The notes under the pieces: model-generated
The model's database searches: none
Told to the model about the DNA's origin: nothing
What the model saw: the letters and a program-made list of their open reading frames with translations, nothing else
Program-made: the position numbers and the translations under genes
In this document: positions 1-8,159 of the stretch, piece after piece
Layout: every line of letters starts with the position of its first letter
Position numbering within the stretch: position 1 is the first letter of the stretch
Source: CALNYZ01 sp942490945
Lineage (GTDB): Bacteria; Pseudomonadota; Gammaproteobacteria; UBA6429; Thiohalophilaceae
Length of the DNA: 64,000 nucleotides
NCBI GenBank assembly: GCA_942490945.1
Contig: CALNYZ010000018.1
Coordinates: 248,001 to 312,000, forward strand
Direction: 5' to 3'

Positions 1-1370
1 TTGCGCAAACTCCAGAAGCGATGATCGGGTATGGTATCGATGCATGTCCAGTAATTTTTATTCAACAGTTCATTGCGCCACTCACGAAAACGCATGTCAA
101 ACAGATTCACCCATTCGCGCGCGAGAAAAGTCTGTACATGTACGCCGTTGGTGACATAGGAAATCGGATTGTCTTCATAAGGTACCTGTGGCCAGATGTA
201 ACCTTCCATTTGTGAGGCAACACCACCATGAATTCGACTGACACCGTTATGAAAACGTGAGCCGCGCAGAGCCAGAGCGGTCATATTGAAGCTGCCATGA
301 TTATTATTGGACAAGCCGAGTTGTAAAAACTCATCCATGCTGATACCGAGTTGCTTCGCATAATCTGTAAAGTATTGCGTAATATGAGCGGGTTCGAAAA
401 TATCATGTCCGGCCGGTACCGGTGTATGGGTGGTGAACACGGTATTGGCAGCAACATACTCCATAGCTTCATAAAATGTCAGGCCACTGGCAACCTGCTC
501 ACGAATTCGTTCCAGAATCTGAAACGCCGCATGACCTTCGTTAATGTGCCACACTGTTGGTGCGATACCAATGGCGCGCAGCGCGCGTACACCGGCGATG
601 CCGAGTACAATTTCCTGACGAATACGGGTATTTTTATCGCCACCATAAAGCTGGAAGGTGATGGAGCGATCTTCCTTGCTGTTATCTGGCAGATCGGTAT
701 CCAGCAAATAAAGATCAATATGTCCTGCTTTTACTTTCCATACCTTAACCTTTACTGGATGGTCGTCAAGATCGACTTCCACAACCACTTCGTTACCAAC
801 CGCGTCCGTCGCGGGATGTACCAGTAACTCATCAAAATTCATGGCGTGATAAACCGCCATTTGATTTCCATCACCATCTATGGACTGGTTGAAATAACCC
901 TGGCGATATAACAGGCCCATGGCGACAAAGGGTACGCCCAAATCACTGGCCGCCTTGCAATGGTCACCGGCCAAAATGCCCAGACCACCGGAATAAATCG
1001 GAAAACTTTCATGAAAACCAAACTCGGCACAAAAGTAGGCAACCTGGTCAGTTGCAATATCCAGACTGTCGAGGACGTGCTGGTTATGGACTTTTTGGTG
1101 GTAATTGGCGAACGCTGACATGACGCGGCTGTATTCTTCCATGAAAATATGGTCAGCAGCGGCGTCATCAAGAATTTGTTGCGATACACGGCGCAGGAAT
1201 AATTTGGGATTATGGTTACAGGATTCCCATAATGATATATCGAGTCGGTAAAATAGCCCGCGTGCACCACGGTCCCAGCTGTAAAGCAGGTCATTTGCCA
1301 GCTCTTCGAGACCTGCCAGTCCTTCCGGAATTTGTGGTCGTACCTCAATTTTAAAAAGCGTTTCGTTCAT
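1..1370 (-). CDS. glgP: alpha-glucan phosphorylase, N-terminal part (gene runs off the window)
   Basis: Reading the minus strand from an ATG at 1370 gives about 456 residues open to the window edge. The N-terminus has a tryptophan/arginine-rich segment (SWDRGARGLFYRLD, followed by an LWESCNHNP stretch) typical of the domain preceding MalP/GlgP-type alpha-glucan phosphorylases (DUF3417-like). Further in are hallmark glucan phosphorylase segments: YFCAEFGFHESFPIYSGGLG, LAGDHCKAASDLG, and a HINEGHAAF motif followed by THTPVPAGHD. Family members release glucose-1-phosphate from glycogen or maltodextrin using pyridoxal phosphate in the cytoplasm. The PLP-binding C-terminal half lies outside the window. 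The start is supported by an AGGA motif about 9 bases upstream. No other glycogen gene is visible here. Confidence 0.88.
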   Translation of the reverse strand, partial: MNETLFKIEVRPQIPEGLAGLEELANDLLYSWDRGARGLFYRLDISLWESCNHNPKLFLRRVSQQILDDAAADHIFMEEYSRVMSAFANYHQKVHNQHVLDSLDIATDQVAYFCAEFGFHESFPIYSGGLGILAGDHCKAASDLGVPFVAMGLLYRQGYFNQSIDGDGNQMAVYHAMNFDELLVHPATDAVGNEVVVEVDLDDHPVKVKVWKVKAGHIDLYLLDTDLPDNSKEDRSITFQLYGGDKNTRIRQEIVLGIAGVRALRAIGIAPTVWHINEGHAAFQILERIREQVASGLTFYEAMEYVAANTVFTTHTPVPAGHDIFEPAHITQYFTDYAKQLGISMDEFLQLGLSNNNHGSFNMTALALRGSRFHNGVSRIHGGVASQMEGYIWPQVPYEDNPISYVTNGVHVQTFLAREWVNLFDMRFREWRNELLNKNYWTCIDTIPDHRFWSLR

Positions 1371-1723
1371 TCATTTACATCCTGTTATTTTTGTATCGAG
1401 CTGTACAAAAGAGTCAATTATCGTACCAACTTCCGGGGAATACTTGCACCAGACAAGAGTATTTTAATTTTAACATCGATATCAACAGCTTAGAAAAGCT
1501 GCTGTTCATAAATTAAGCCACTGAGCCTGATACTACAATGACATTATTTCGTCGTCCAAATTTCAATAAACTAACTTGATTCAGATAAGTGCATGTTTAT
1601 TCGTTACTGCACGGAGATGGGGCGTAGCTCGCCGCCGCACCATAGTATATCGACGTTTAATGCAATGTATATGCCTGTGCAAAAAAACTCTTTTCTTGTC
1701 GTGTTGCTTACCGCTTGCAGCCA
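1371..1723. other. intergenic region without recognised gene
   Basis: About 350 bases between the 3' end of the DNA glycosylase gene and the start of the phosphorylase gene, both on the minus strand. It should contain the phosphorylase promoter. I see a short imperfect inverted repeat (AACAGC ... GCTGTT, about 1484-1506) but no convincing terminator, RNA gene or conserved small ORF. Confidence 0.4.
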
Positions 1724-2383
1724 CTATATAGCGGATGGGTGGATCAGGTGATATTGTGGCTGGCGCCGAGTCAGTGGATTTTGCGTGCAATACGGCGCGA
1801 AGGCATGGTCAATGAAGCGATACGGTAGTTCATGGTCGCGTCCAGGAGGTATACCCATGCGGGTAGTCTGTATAATTTGTGCAATGTGGTGACGTACATC
1901 GTCGATATAAAAGCGGCTCGGGTCGAATTGTTGCTGATCCCAGTCAATGACACGTAACCCAAGAGACACACAGAGCAGCGTTTGTCCATTGCATAGTTTT
2001 TCTTCACTGCGATAGCTACCATCGGCCTTGCGATTGTTTTTTTGCATTCGCAACAGATTGCCTTGCGGTGATTGTTTGTCAAAAAATGGATAGGCAGCCT
2101 TGATGAGTACGGCATTTCCCTTGCCGCGTACGCTGATGTTGAGCGAGTCCTTACCACGCGCATAGTACATGTAAATTGTTCCGGCTGGCATGAACATGGC
2201 TTTGCGTTTCTCGGTATAACCTAGTGAGGAGTGACTGCCTTTTTCGGCAAGGTAATAGGCTTCGGTTTCAATGATACGTGCTGCAAGCCAGTGTTGCTTT
2301 ACTTTGTGGCGCAGCACTTTGCCAAGCAACGCTTTGGCGACGGTGCAGGCATCGCGGTTGAAAAAATCGCTCTCGAGCATCAT
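1724..2383 (-). CDS. mpg: 3-methyladenine DNA glycosylase (AAG/MPG family)
   Basis: 219 residues. Matches the Mpg/AAG family, which excises alkylated purines such as 3-methyladenine in base excision repair. Supporting segments are the N-terminal LESDFFNRDACTVAKALLGK, the catalytic-region ETEAY, the GTIYMYYARG segment (family: G..YVY..YG), the SLNIS motif, and a C-terminal RMGIPPGRDHELPYRF similar to the family's R(I/V)G(I/V)...A...PWRF block. The usual TNGPGKL motif is represented by a divergent CNGQTLLCVSLGL. The protein runs some 20 residues past the typical C-terminus. The start MM gives two adjacent ATG codons at 2383 and 2380. It lies 17 bases downstream of the thioredoxin-like gene on the same strand and may be co-transcribed. 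Confidence 0.82.
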   Translation of the reverse strand: MMLESDFFNRDACTVAKALLGKVLRHKVKQHWLAARIIETEAYYLAEKGSHSSLGYTEKRKAMFMPAGTIYMYYARGKDSLNISVRGKGNAVLIKAAYPFFDKQSPQGNLLRMQKNNRKADGSYRSEEKLCNGQTLLCVSLGLRVIDWDQQQFDPSRFYIDDVRHHIAQIIQTTRMGIPPGRDHELPYRFIDHAFAPYCTQNPLTRRQPQYHLIHPSAI

Positions 2384-2400
2384 TGGATAGTTCGCAACCT

Positions 2401-3714
2401 TTACTCAGCCAGTAACATTTCAAGCTTGTCGGTGATATGCGGTACATCCCATTCCAGTCCACCAAACAAGGCGTATCGAATCCTGCCTTGCTTGTCGATA
2501 ACATAACTGGTCGGGAAAGCGAATACTTGCCAGCGTTGCAAGGCAGCGCCATCGTTATCCAACAGAATGGGGAAATTCACTTTCACTTTTGTGTTTAAAA
2601 AATTATTAATGGTAGCCTTATCTTCCGCCATGTTCACGGCAAGGATATCAAAACCTTTATTTTTATAACGATCCAGCAAGCGTTGCATCGACGGCATTTC
2701 GTGCACACATGGCGGACACCAGCTTGCCCAGAAATTAACTAACACGACCTTGCCCTGGTAGTTTTTCAGGTTGATGGCTTTGCCGGCTAGATTGTTTAAT
2801 TCCAGTAATGGCGGCGCTGGGTCACCCTTGAATGCTTGCAAGCTACGTTCTTTTTTTCCGACACGCACTGCTGGTGCTTGCCGGCTGTTTGTTACAGCAC
2901 GTCGTTTTTTGTCGGGTAGACGAGTTAACAACCCGAGGGCATTTAATGTCAGCGTTGGAAGTTGTGCCGCAAGTTTTTTTTCGGCAACCGTTGCGTCCGG
3001 GCGAAAGTAAAATCGATCCCGCACATTATCAAGCGCTTGCACATAGACGTCACTGCCGCTTTTACGTAGTGCGGGAATGGTTATTTTGCGTTTCCACCAC
3101 CATGGTGACAGTTTCGGTTGTAAAATGTATATCGCCTGATTGGTTGTTTCTACCACCGGCATTAATTCTGCTGCTTCGCCGGGATCGGGCGTTTCAACAA
3201 ACAATTTTGGGTGCACAAGAATCAGGCCTGCCAGTGCATCATGTGTCGGCGATTGTTGCCATGCGGCAGCTCCACGTAAAACAGGGATCGCACCACGATC
3301 GGTTGTCATTAGTACAATCTTTTTATGTGTCTTCTGCCAGGCGTAGTCGATTAACATTTGCATATCGGTTGCGGGAATCAGATCCATACTGCTTTGTGTG
3401 GCAGGTAAAAAGTGCGCTTCCAGTAAATCGATCAACCAGACCTCCACGCCTGCCTGTGGCAAGGTTTTGGCAAGGTCGAGTTCAGCGGATTTCAGTCCCG
3501 CTTCGGACGGCTGCAAAATTAACAGTGTATCCCCTCTGGCCGGGTAAACCTGGATACTGATGTCAACATCATTGGCGACGGTCAGGTTAAGTGTCGTTTC
3601 AGCATGGGCAAATGATGCGGCGACGGACAGCAGGCATACTATTATATACAGACTGAACTGCTTGTATGACCTGACATATGATCGGGCAAGTAAACTGGTT
3701 TGTATCATGCGCAT
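2401..3714 (-). CDS. exported hydrolase-like / TlpA-type thioredoxin fusion protein
   Basis: 437 residues in two parts. After a signal-peptide-like segment (hydrophobic residues about 20-37, ending AHAE) comes a region of roughly 40-270 that looks like an alpha/beta-hydrolase-related fold (DUF3530-like; tentative), without a clear nucleophile elbow. Residues about 295-437 form a TlpA/ResA-type thioredoxin domain with the redox pair C333-C336 (WCPPC) and a cis-proline segment FAFPTSYVID. TlpA-type proteins are periplasmic thiol-disulphide reductants, often used to reduce apocytochromes or copper sites. Given the large c-type cytochrome complement of this window, a role in periplasmic thiol handling is plausible but inferred. 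The gene precedes mpg on the minus strand and diverges from the flavoprotein gene at 3776. Confidence 0.8.
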   Translation of the reverse strand: MRMIQTSLLARSYVRSYKQFSLYIIVCLLSVAASFAHAETTLNLTVANDVDISIQVYPARGDTLLILQPSEAGLKSAELDLAKTLPQAGVEVWLIDLLEAHFLPATQSSMDLIPATDMQMLIDYAWQKTHKKIVLMTTDRGAIPVLRGAAAWQQSPTHDALAGLILVHPKLFVETPDPGEAAELMPVVETTNQAIYILQPKLSPWWWKRKITIPALRKSGSDVYVQALDNVRDRFYFRPDATVAEKKLAAQLPTLTLNALGLLTRLPDKKRRAVTNSRQAPAVRVGKKERSLQAFKGDPAPPLLELNNLAGKAINLKNYQGKVVLVNFWASWCPPCVHEMPSMQRLLDRYKNKGFDILAVNMAEDKATINNFLNTKVKVNFPILLDNDGAALQRWQVFAFPTSYVIDKQGRIRYALFGGLEWDVPHITDKLEMLLAE

Positions 3715-3775
3715 GCTTTAGACTTGATCGTATGAATGTATTTTTTTATTTTAATTGTATAAGGGTCAGGTGAAT

Positions 3776-4921
3776 ATGCATCCTGTTGTCATTATAGGTA
3801 CCGGACTGGCCGGATACAATGTTGCCAAAGAGTTTCGCAAGTTAAATACCGAACAGGATTTGTGCCTGGTCACCGCTGATGACGGAAGTTCTTACTCCAA
3901 GCCCATGCTATCAAATGCCTTTGCGAAAAATAAAACCCCACAGCAGCTGGTGATGGCGGATGCGACGAAAATGGCAGCTGACCTGGCTGCACTGATTGTG
4001 ACAGACTCCGCCGTGATGCATATTAATGTTGCTGACAAAGTGCTGGTGTTACAAAATGGTGAACAAATAAATTATGACAAGCTTGTGCTTGCTACGGGCG
4101 CGTTACCCATTGCACCCCCTTTGGCAGGCAATGCAGCCAGCGAAGTTATGTTCGTGAATAATCTGGCTGAATACGAACAATTTCATACCCTGGTTGCAAC
4201 GGCTGATTCCATTGCGATTATCGGCCCCGGCCTGATTGGCTGTGAGTTTGCAAATGATCTGATCACACAGGGTAAACAGGTCACTGTTATTGGACCCGAT
4301 GCAGCACCGCTGGGACGTTTATTGCCACAACAGGCCGGCGAGTTCATGCAGAATAAATTAACTGAAGCGGGTATTAAGTGGCAATTACAGACTGTCGTTA
4401 AGCAAATCGATAAAGTGGGCAAGCAGTTCCAGCTACAGCTGGAAAATGGCAGTACTTTACAGGCAGATTTGGTGTTATCGGCGATTGGACTGTTACCGAA
4501 TACGCAACTTGCAGCGGCGGCCGGTATAACTGTCAATCGTGGGATTGTCGTGAACGAGTTACTGCAAACCAGCGCTGAGAATATTTTCGCGTTGGGTGAT
4601 TGTGCCGAGGTAAATGGTCATGTGTTACCGTTTATTATGCCAATCATGCATGCCTCCCGCGCCCTGGCAAAAACACTTGCCGGTGAGTCGACGTCAGTCA
4701 GTTATCCCGCCATGCCGGTTTTAGTCAAAACGCCCGCTTGTGCGACCATCGTCTCACCACCGGCACGCGGCACGTCAGGCGAGTGGCAGGTTGAAGCAAC
4801 AGAATCGGGAGTGTGTGCGAAATATATCGCGACTGGCAACGAATTGGCTGGATTTGCCTTGTTAGGTGATGCAACGCAACAAAAACAGGCATTAACAAAG
4901 GAATTACCGGCAGTAATGTAA
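3776..4921 (+). CDS. FAD-dependent NAD(P)H oxidoreductase, rubredoxin-reductase-like
   Basis: 381 residues from the ATG at 3776, chosen because AGGTG sits 8-9 bases upstream; an in-frame TTG at 3755 lacks this. The N-terminal dinucleotide-binding motif is GTGLAGYNVAKEFR, a second one is IIGPGLIGCEFAND near residue 150, and the C-terminal FAD motif is IFALGDCAEV. The segment SYSKPMLSNAFAKNK is typical of rubredoxin-NAD reductases (RubB-like) and matches their length of about 380-390. Such enzymes pass electrons from NAD(P)H to rubredoxin or related acceptors. No rubredoxin gene is visible beside it, so the physiological acceptor is unknown. It stands alone between the divergent thioredoxin-like gene and uvrD. 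Confidence 0.82.
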   Translation: MHPVVIIGTGLAGYNVAKEFRKLNTEQDLCLVTADDGSSYSKPMLSNAFAKNKTPQQLVMADATKMAADLAALIVTDSAVMHINVADKVLVLQNGEQINYDKLVLATGALPIAPPLAGNAASEVMFVNNLAEYEQFHTLVATADSIAIIGPGLIGCEFANDLITQGKQVTVIGPDAAPLGRLLPQQAGEFMQNKLTEAGIKWQLQTVVKQIDKVGKQFQLQLENGSTLQADLVLSAIGLLPNTQLAAAAGITVNRGIVVNELLQTSAENIFALGDCAEVNGHVLPFIMPIMHASRALAKTLAGESTSVSYPAMPVLVKTPACATIVSPPARGTSGEWQVEATESGVCAKYIATGNELAGFALLGDATQQKQALTKELPAVM

Positions 4922-5011
4922 GCGTGGGCCGTGTAACAACATAACGCGTCAAACACGGCTTTACACACGATAGATAAATTATCCAGCCTGCCATTCTGTT
5001 ACAATAGCCCG

Positions 5012-7267
5012 ATGGATGTTTCCTCGATACTCGAACCCCTCAATGATGCCCAGCGTAATGCGGTGTGTGCCCCCAGTTCCGGTGCAGGCGCCAATACGCT
5101 GGTATTGGCCGGGGCCGGCAGCGGCAAGACCCGTGTACTGGTGCATCGTATCGCCTGGTTATTGCAAGCCGAAGGCTTGTCACCCTACAGCATACTGGCG
5201 GTCACCTTTACCAACAAAGCCGCCGGTGAAATGCGCGCGCGACTGGAAGATCTGGTCGGCCTGCAGGCAGGTGGATTGTGGGTCGGCACCTTTCATGGTT
5301 TGGCGCACCGTCTGTTACGCGCACACTGGCAGGAAGCCAATTTGCCACAATCATTTCAGATTCTCGACAGTGAAGATCAGTTACGGGCACTGCGTCGTTT
5401 GATACGTGACATGGGTCTGGATGAAAACCAGTGGCCGGCAAAAGAATCACAATGGTTTATTAATGCACGCAAGGACGAAGGCTTGCGTCCGGATAAACTG
5501 ACCGCAGGCCGTGATGTGCACCTGCAATACATGATCGAAATCTACAAACAATATGACGCGATGTGTCAGCGTGCCGGCCTGATTGATTTTGCCGAACTGT
5601 TATTGCGCGCCAAGGAATTATGGGTGAAGCGACCCGATGTGTTGCAACATTATCAACAGCGTTTTAAAAATGTATTGGTGGACGAGTTTCAGGATACCAA
5701 CTCCATTCAATACGAATGGTTGCGCTTGCTGGTTGGCGAGCAGAATGCAATGTTTGCCGTCGGCGATGATGATCAATCTATTTATGGCTGGCGTGGCGCG
5801 CGCGTTGAAAATCTGCACCAGTTTGAGAGTGACTTTAAAGGTGTGTCACTGTTTCGTCTGGAACAAAATTACCGCTCAACCGGTACCATTCTTGACGCGG
5901 CCAATGCACTGATTGCCAATAATACCACCCGCATGGGCAAGGAATTATGGACTGCCGGTAGTGATGGCGAGTTAATTGATTTATACGCGGCTTTTAACGA
6001 TCTGGATGAAGCGAACTATATCGTTGACAGTATTCAAAAAAATATAGAACAAGGCCAGCAACGCAGTGACAATGCCATCCTGTATCGTTCCAACGCACAA
6101 TCACGGGTACTTGAAGAAGCATTAATTCAACGTGGCATACCATATCGTGTTTATGGCGGTCTGCGCTTCTTCGAACGACAGGAAATCAAGGACGCGCTGG
6201 CTTACCTGCGTCTGACGGCGAACCACGATGATGATGCCGCATTTGAACGCGTGGTCAATACACCGACACGCGGCATCGGTAACAAGACCATTGAAACCTT
6301 GCGTAACACCGCACGTTCAAGTGGCATGACCCTCTGGCAAGCCTGCGCACATATTCTGTCGACCAAAGAGTTAACTGCACGGGCATTAAATGCATTAGAA
6401 GTCTTTATGAACCTGATTGAATCAATGGCAACGGAATCCAGCCCCATGCCGCTGCACGAGAAAATTGAATACGTGATTCATGAATCATTACTCTATGCGC
6501 ATTACGAAAAAGAAAAAGGTGAAAAAGGTCAGGCACGCCTCGAGAACCTGGATGAGCTGGTGCAGGCAGGTAATTATTTTGCGGCTGAGTTTAAAAAAGC
6601 CGCTGAATCCAGTACAGATAGTGATGACGCGCAAACTGGCACGGGTTCCGATATAGATCAAAACACTAACTGGGATGAACTATCCGAATTTTTATCACAT
6701 GCGGCACTGGAAGCCGGTGATGCCCAGGCAGATGAATGGGATGATTGTGTGCAATTAATGACGCTACATAGCGCCAAGGGTCTGGAATTTAAAAACGTGT
6801 TTATGTGTGGTGTGGAAGAAGGCTTGTTCCCGCATCATCGATCGGCCGACGATTCCAGTCGTCTCGAAGAAGAGCGACGCCTGTGTTATGTCGGCATGAC
6901 ACGCGCGCGCGAAAAACTGGTGATTACCTATGCAGAGAAACGACGTATGTACGGCGAAGAAATTTATCCGACTCCCTCGCGATTTATCAAGGAAATCCCG
7001 ACAAAATTCCTGCAACAAATTCGTATGAAAGGGGAAGTCAGTATGCCGTTCGCAAAAAAAACCACCAAACCGGTCAGTGCAGTACGTGAAAAAAGTATTA
7101 ACTATACCGGTATTCGACTCGGCCAACGTGTTAACCATGCCAAATTCGGTGACGGAGTGGTATTAAACTATGAAGGCGAAGGGCGTCATGCCCGCGTGCA
7201 GGTCAATTTCGAAATGGCCGGGCATAAATGGTTAATGGTTGATTATGCAAATTTAAGCAAGATTTGA
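5012..7267 (+). CDS. uvrD: DNA helicase II, UvrD
   Basis: 751 residues, slightly longer than the usual 720-730. All superfamily 1A helicase motifs are present: Walker A AGAGSGKT (33-40), VTFTNKAAGEMR (motif Ia), LVDEFQDTN (II), GDDDQSIYGWRGA (III), LEQNYRST (IV), LHSAKGLEF (V) and VGMTRA (VI). UvrD is a 3'-5' helicase that acts in methyl-directed mismatch repair, nucleotide excision repair and removal of RecA filaments. The C-terminus (GQRVNHAKFGDGVVLNYEG) is the Tudor-like domain found in UvrD/PcrA that contacts RNA polymerase. A region around residues 530-560 rich in Asp, Ser and Thr is a variable insertion. ATG at 5012; no clear Shine-Dalgarno sequence seen. Confidence 0.95.
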   Translation: MDVSSILEPLNDAQRNAVCAPSSGAGANTLVLAGAGSGKTRVLVHRIAWLLQAEGLSPYSILAVTFTNKAAGEMRARLEDLVGLQAGGLWVGTFHGLAHRLLRAHWQEANLPQSFQILDSEDQLRALRRLIRDMGLDENQWPAKESQWFINARKDEGLRPDKLTAGRDVHLQYMIEIYKQYDAMCQRAGLIDFAELLLRAKELWVKRPDVLQHYQQRFKNVLVDEFQDTNSIQYEWLRLLVGEQNAMFAVGDDDQSIYGWRGARVENLHQFESDFKGVSLFRLEQNYRSTGTILDAANALIANNTTRMGKELWTAGSDGELIDLYAAFNDLDEANYIVDSIQKNIEQGQQRSDNAILYRSNAQSRVLEEALIQRGIPYRVYGGLRFFERQEIKDALAYLRLTANHDDDAAFERVVNTPTRGIGNKTIETLRNTARSSGMTLWQACAHILSTKELTARALNALEVFMNLIESMATESSPMPLHEKIEYVIHESLLYAHYEKEKGEKGQARLENLDELVQAGNYFAAEFKKAAESSTDSDDAQTGTGSDIDQNTNWDELSEFLSHAALEAGDAQADEWDDCVQLMTLHSAKGLEFKNVFMCGVEEGLFPHHRSADDSSRLEEERRLCYVGMTRAREKLVITYAEKRRMYGEEIYPTPSRFIKEIPTKFLQQIRMKGEVSMPFAKKTTKPVSAVREKSINYTGIRLGQRVNHAKFGDGVVLNYEGEGRHARVQVNFEMAGHKWLMVDYANLSKI

Positions 7268-7313
7268 GTGTATGTTTAACTAATCAACTAACAATAAAGA
7301 ATACCTTAGGATC

Positions 7314-7943
7314 TTAGGATGCGGTAAGGAGCAGATTAAACCGGCTAACAGGTCGCTTGTTCACCATTACTAAAATGCCTATGCCCATCAAGAATAAAAT
7401 AATGCTGAATGGTTCGGTTACTTGCACTGGGTTAATCCGGAAAGCCATATCATACTGACTATAATTTGGAAATATGTTAGTCGGGTCCTGAGAGAGGATT
7501 AATTGACCGCTTGAATAGAGGTTGGATTCTGCAAAACCGAAACCCCAGCGTGCATTGTCATTGTCAATCATTAATGAATATGTGCTACCTATATTTAATA
7601 TGTATGCAGATAAATCAAATCCTGCCCAACCAAGGAAGCCATCTGATAGTCCAGATAATGAACCTGCACCTACCAGATTACCGCCTGTTCCGGTACCTTC
7701 GTAAAGCGAAAAAGAAATATCATAGTCTGAAGGGGCGACAAATTGATTATATTCAGTAATCCAAAAGTCGGCTGTAACGTAGATGTCCTCTGCTACAAAA
7801 CTTTGTCCAACTGGTCCAAAATGTTGAATTTGTGCGTAATTGTCGACTACATTTTGTTGAATAGGCAGTGCGTTTACAACGCCAGATACCGACAAGCATG
7901 ATATAAATAATAATGATTTATAAACCAGAATAAAGCGCTTCAT
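7314..7943 (-). CDS. exported protein with PEP-CTERM-like sorting tail
   Basis: 209 residues. A signal peptide (residues 1-25, ending VNALP) is followed by a beta-rich secreted domain of unknown function. The C-terminus has the tripartite layout of PEP-CTERM sorting signals: a short TEPFS motif, a hydrophobic helix (IILFLMGIGILVMV) and basic residues (NKRPVSR). In known systems such tails are recognised by an exosortase and the proteins are surface- or matrix-associated. The motif here is TEP rather than canonical PEP, and the protein extends about 9 residues past the basic patch. No exosortase gene is visible in the window. It converges with uvrD. Confidence 0.65.
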   Translation of the reverse strand: MKRFILVYKSLLFISCLSVSGVVNALPIQQNVVDNYAQIQHFGPVGQSFVAEDIYVTADFWITEYNQFVAPSDYDISFSLYEGTGTGGNLVGAGSLSGLSDGFLGWAGFDLSAYILNIGSTYSLMIDNDNARWGFGFAESNLYSSGQLILSQDPTNIFPNYSQYDMAFRINPVQVTEPFSIILFLMGIGILVMVNKRPVSRFNLLLTAS

Positions 7944-8159
7944 TTACATTTCCCCCCAACCAAAATAAACTTTACACAGTTAATATCGATTTGTAAACGG
8001 ATTATAACCAGTGTGAGATCAAAAAACAGCAATACATAACTAAATTACAATATGTTATCAGAAATAATATATGGACAAAGTTGCATTGATGGCAGAATGG
8101 AGAGTTGTAATTAGCTGTATTAGTAGCTGGTAGTTAAATTTCCAAACAGTTCTTATCTG

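Noticed and set aside
351..1348. Open frames on both strands over the glucan phosphorylase region
   Set aside because: All are in other frames than the continuous minus-strand phosphorylase reading frame, which carries the family motifs.
1771..2163. 130-codon minus-strand frame overlapping the DNA glycosylase
   Set aside because: Different frame from the Mpg protein and without any family feature.
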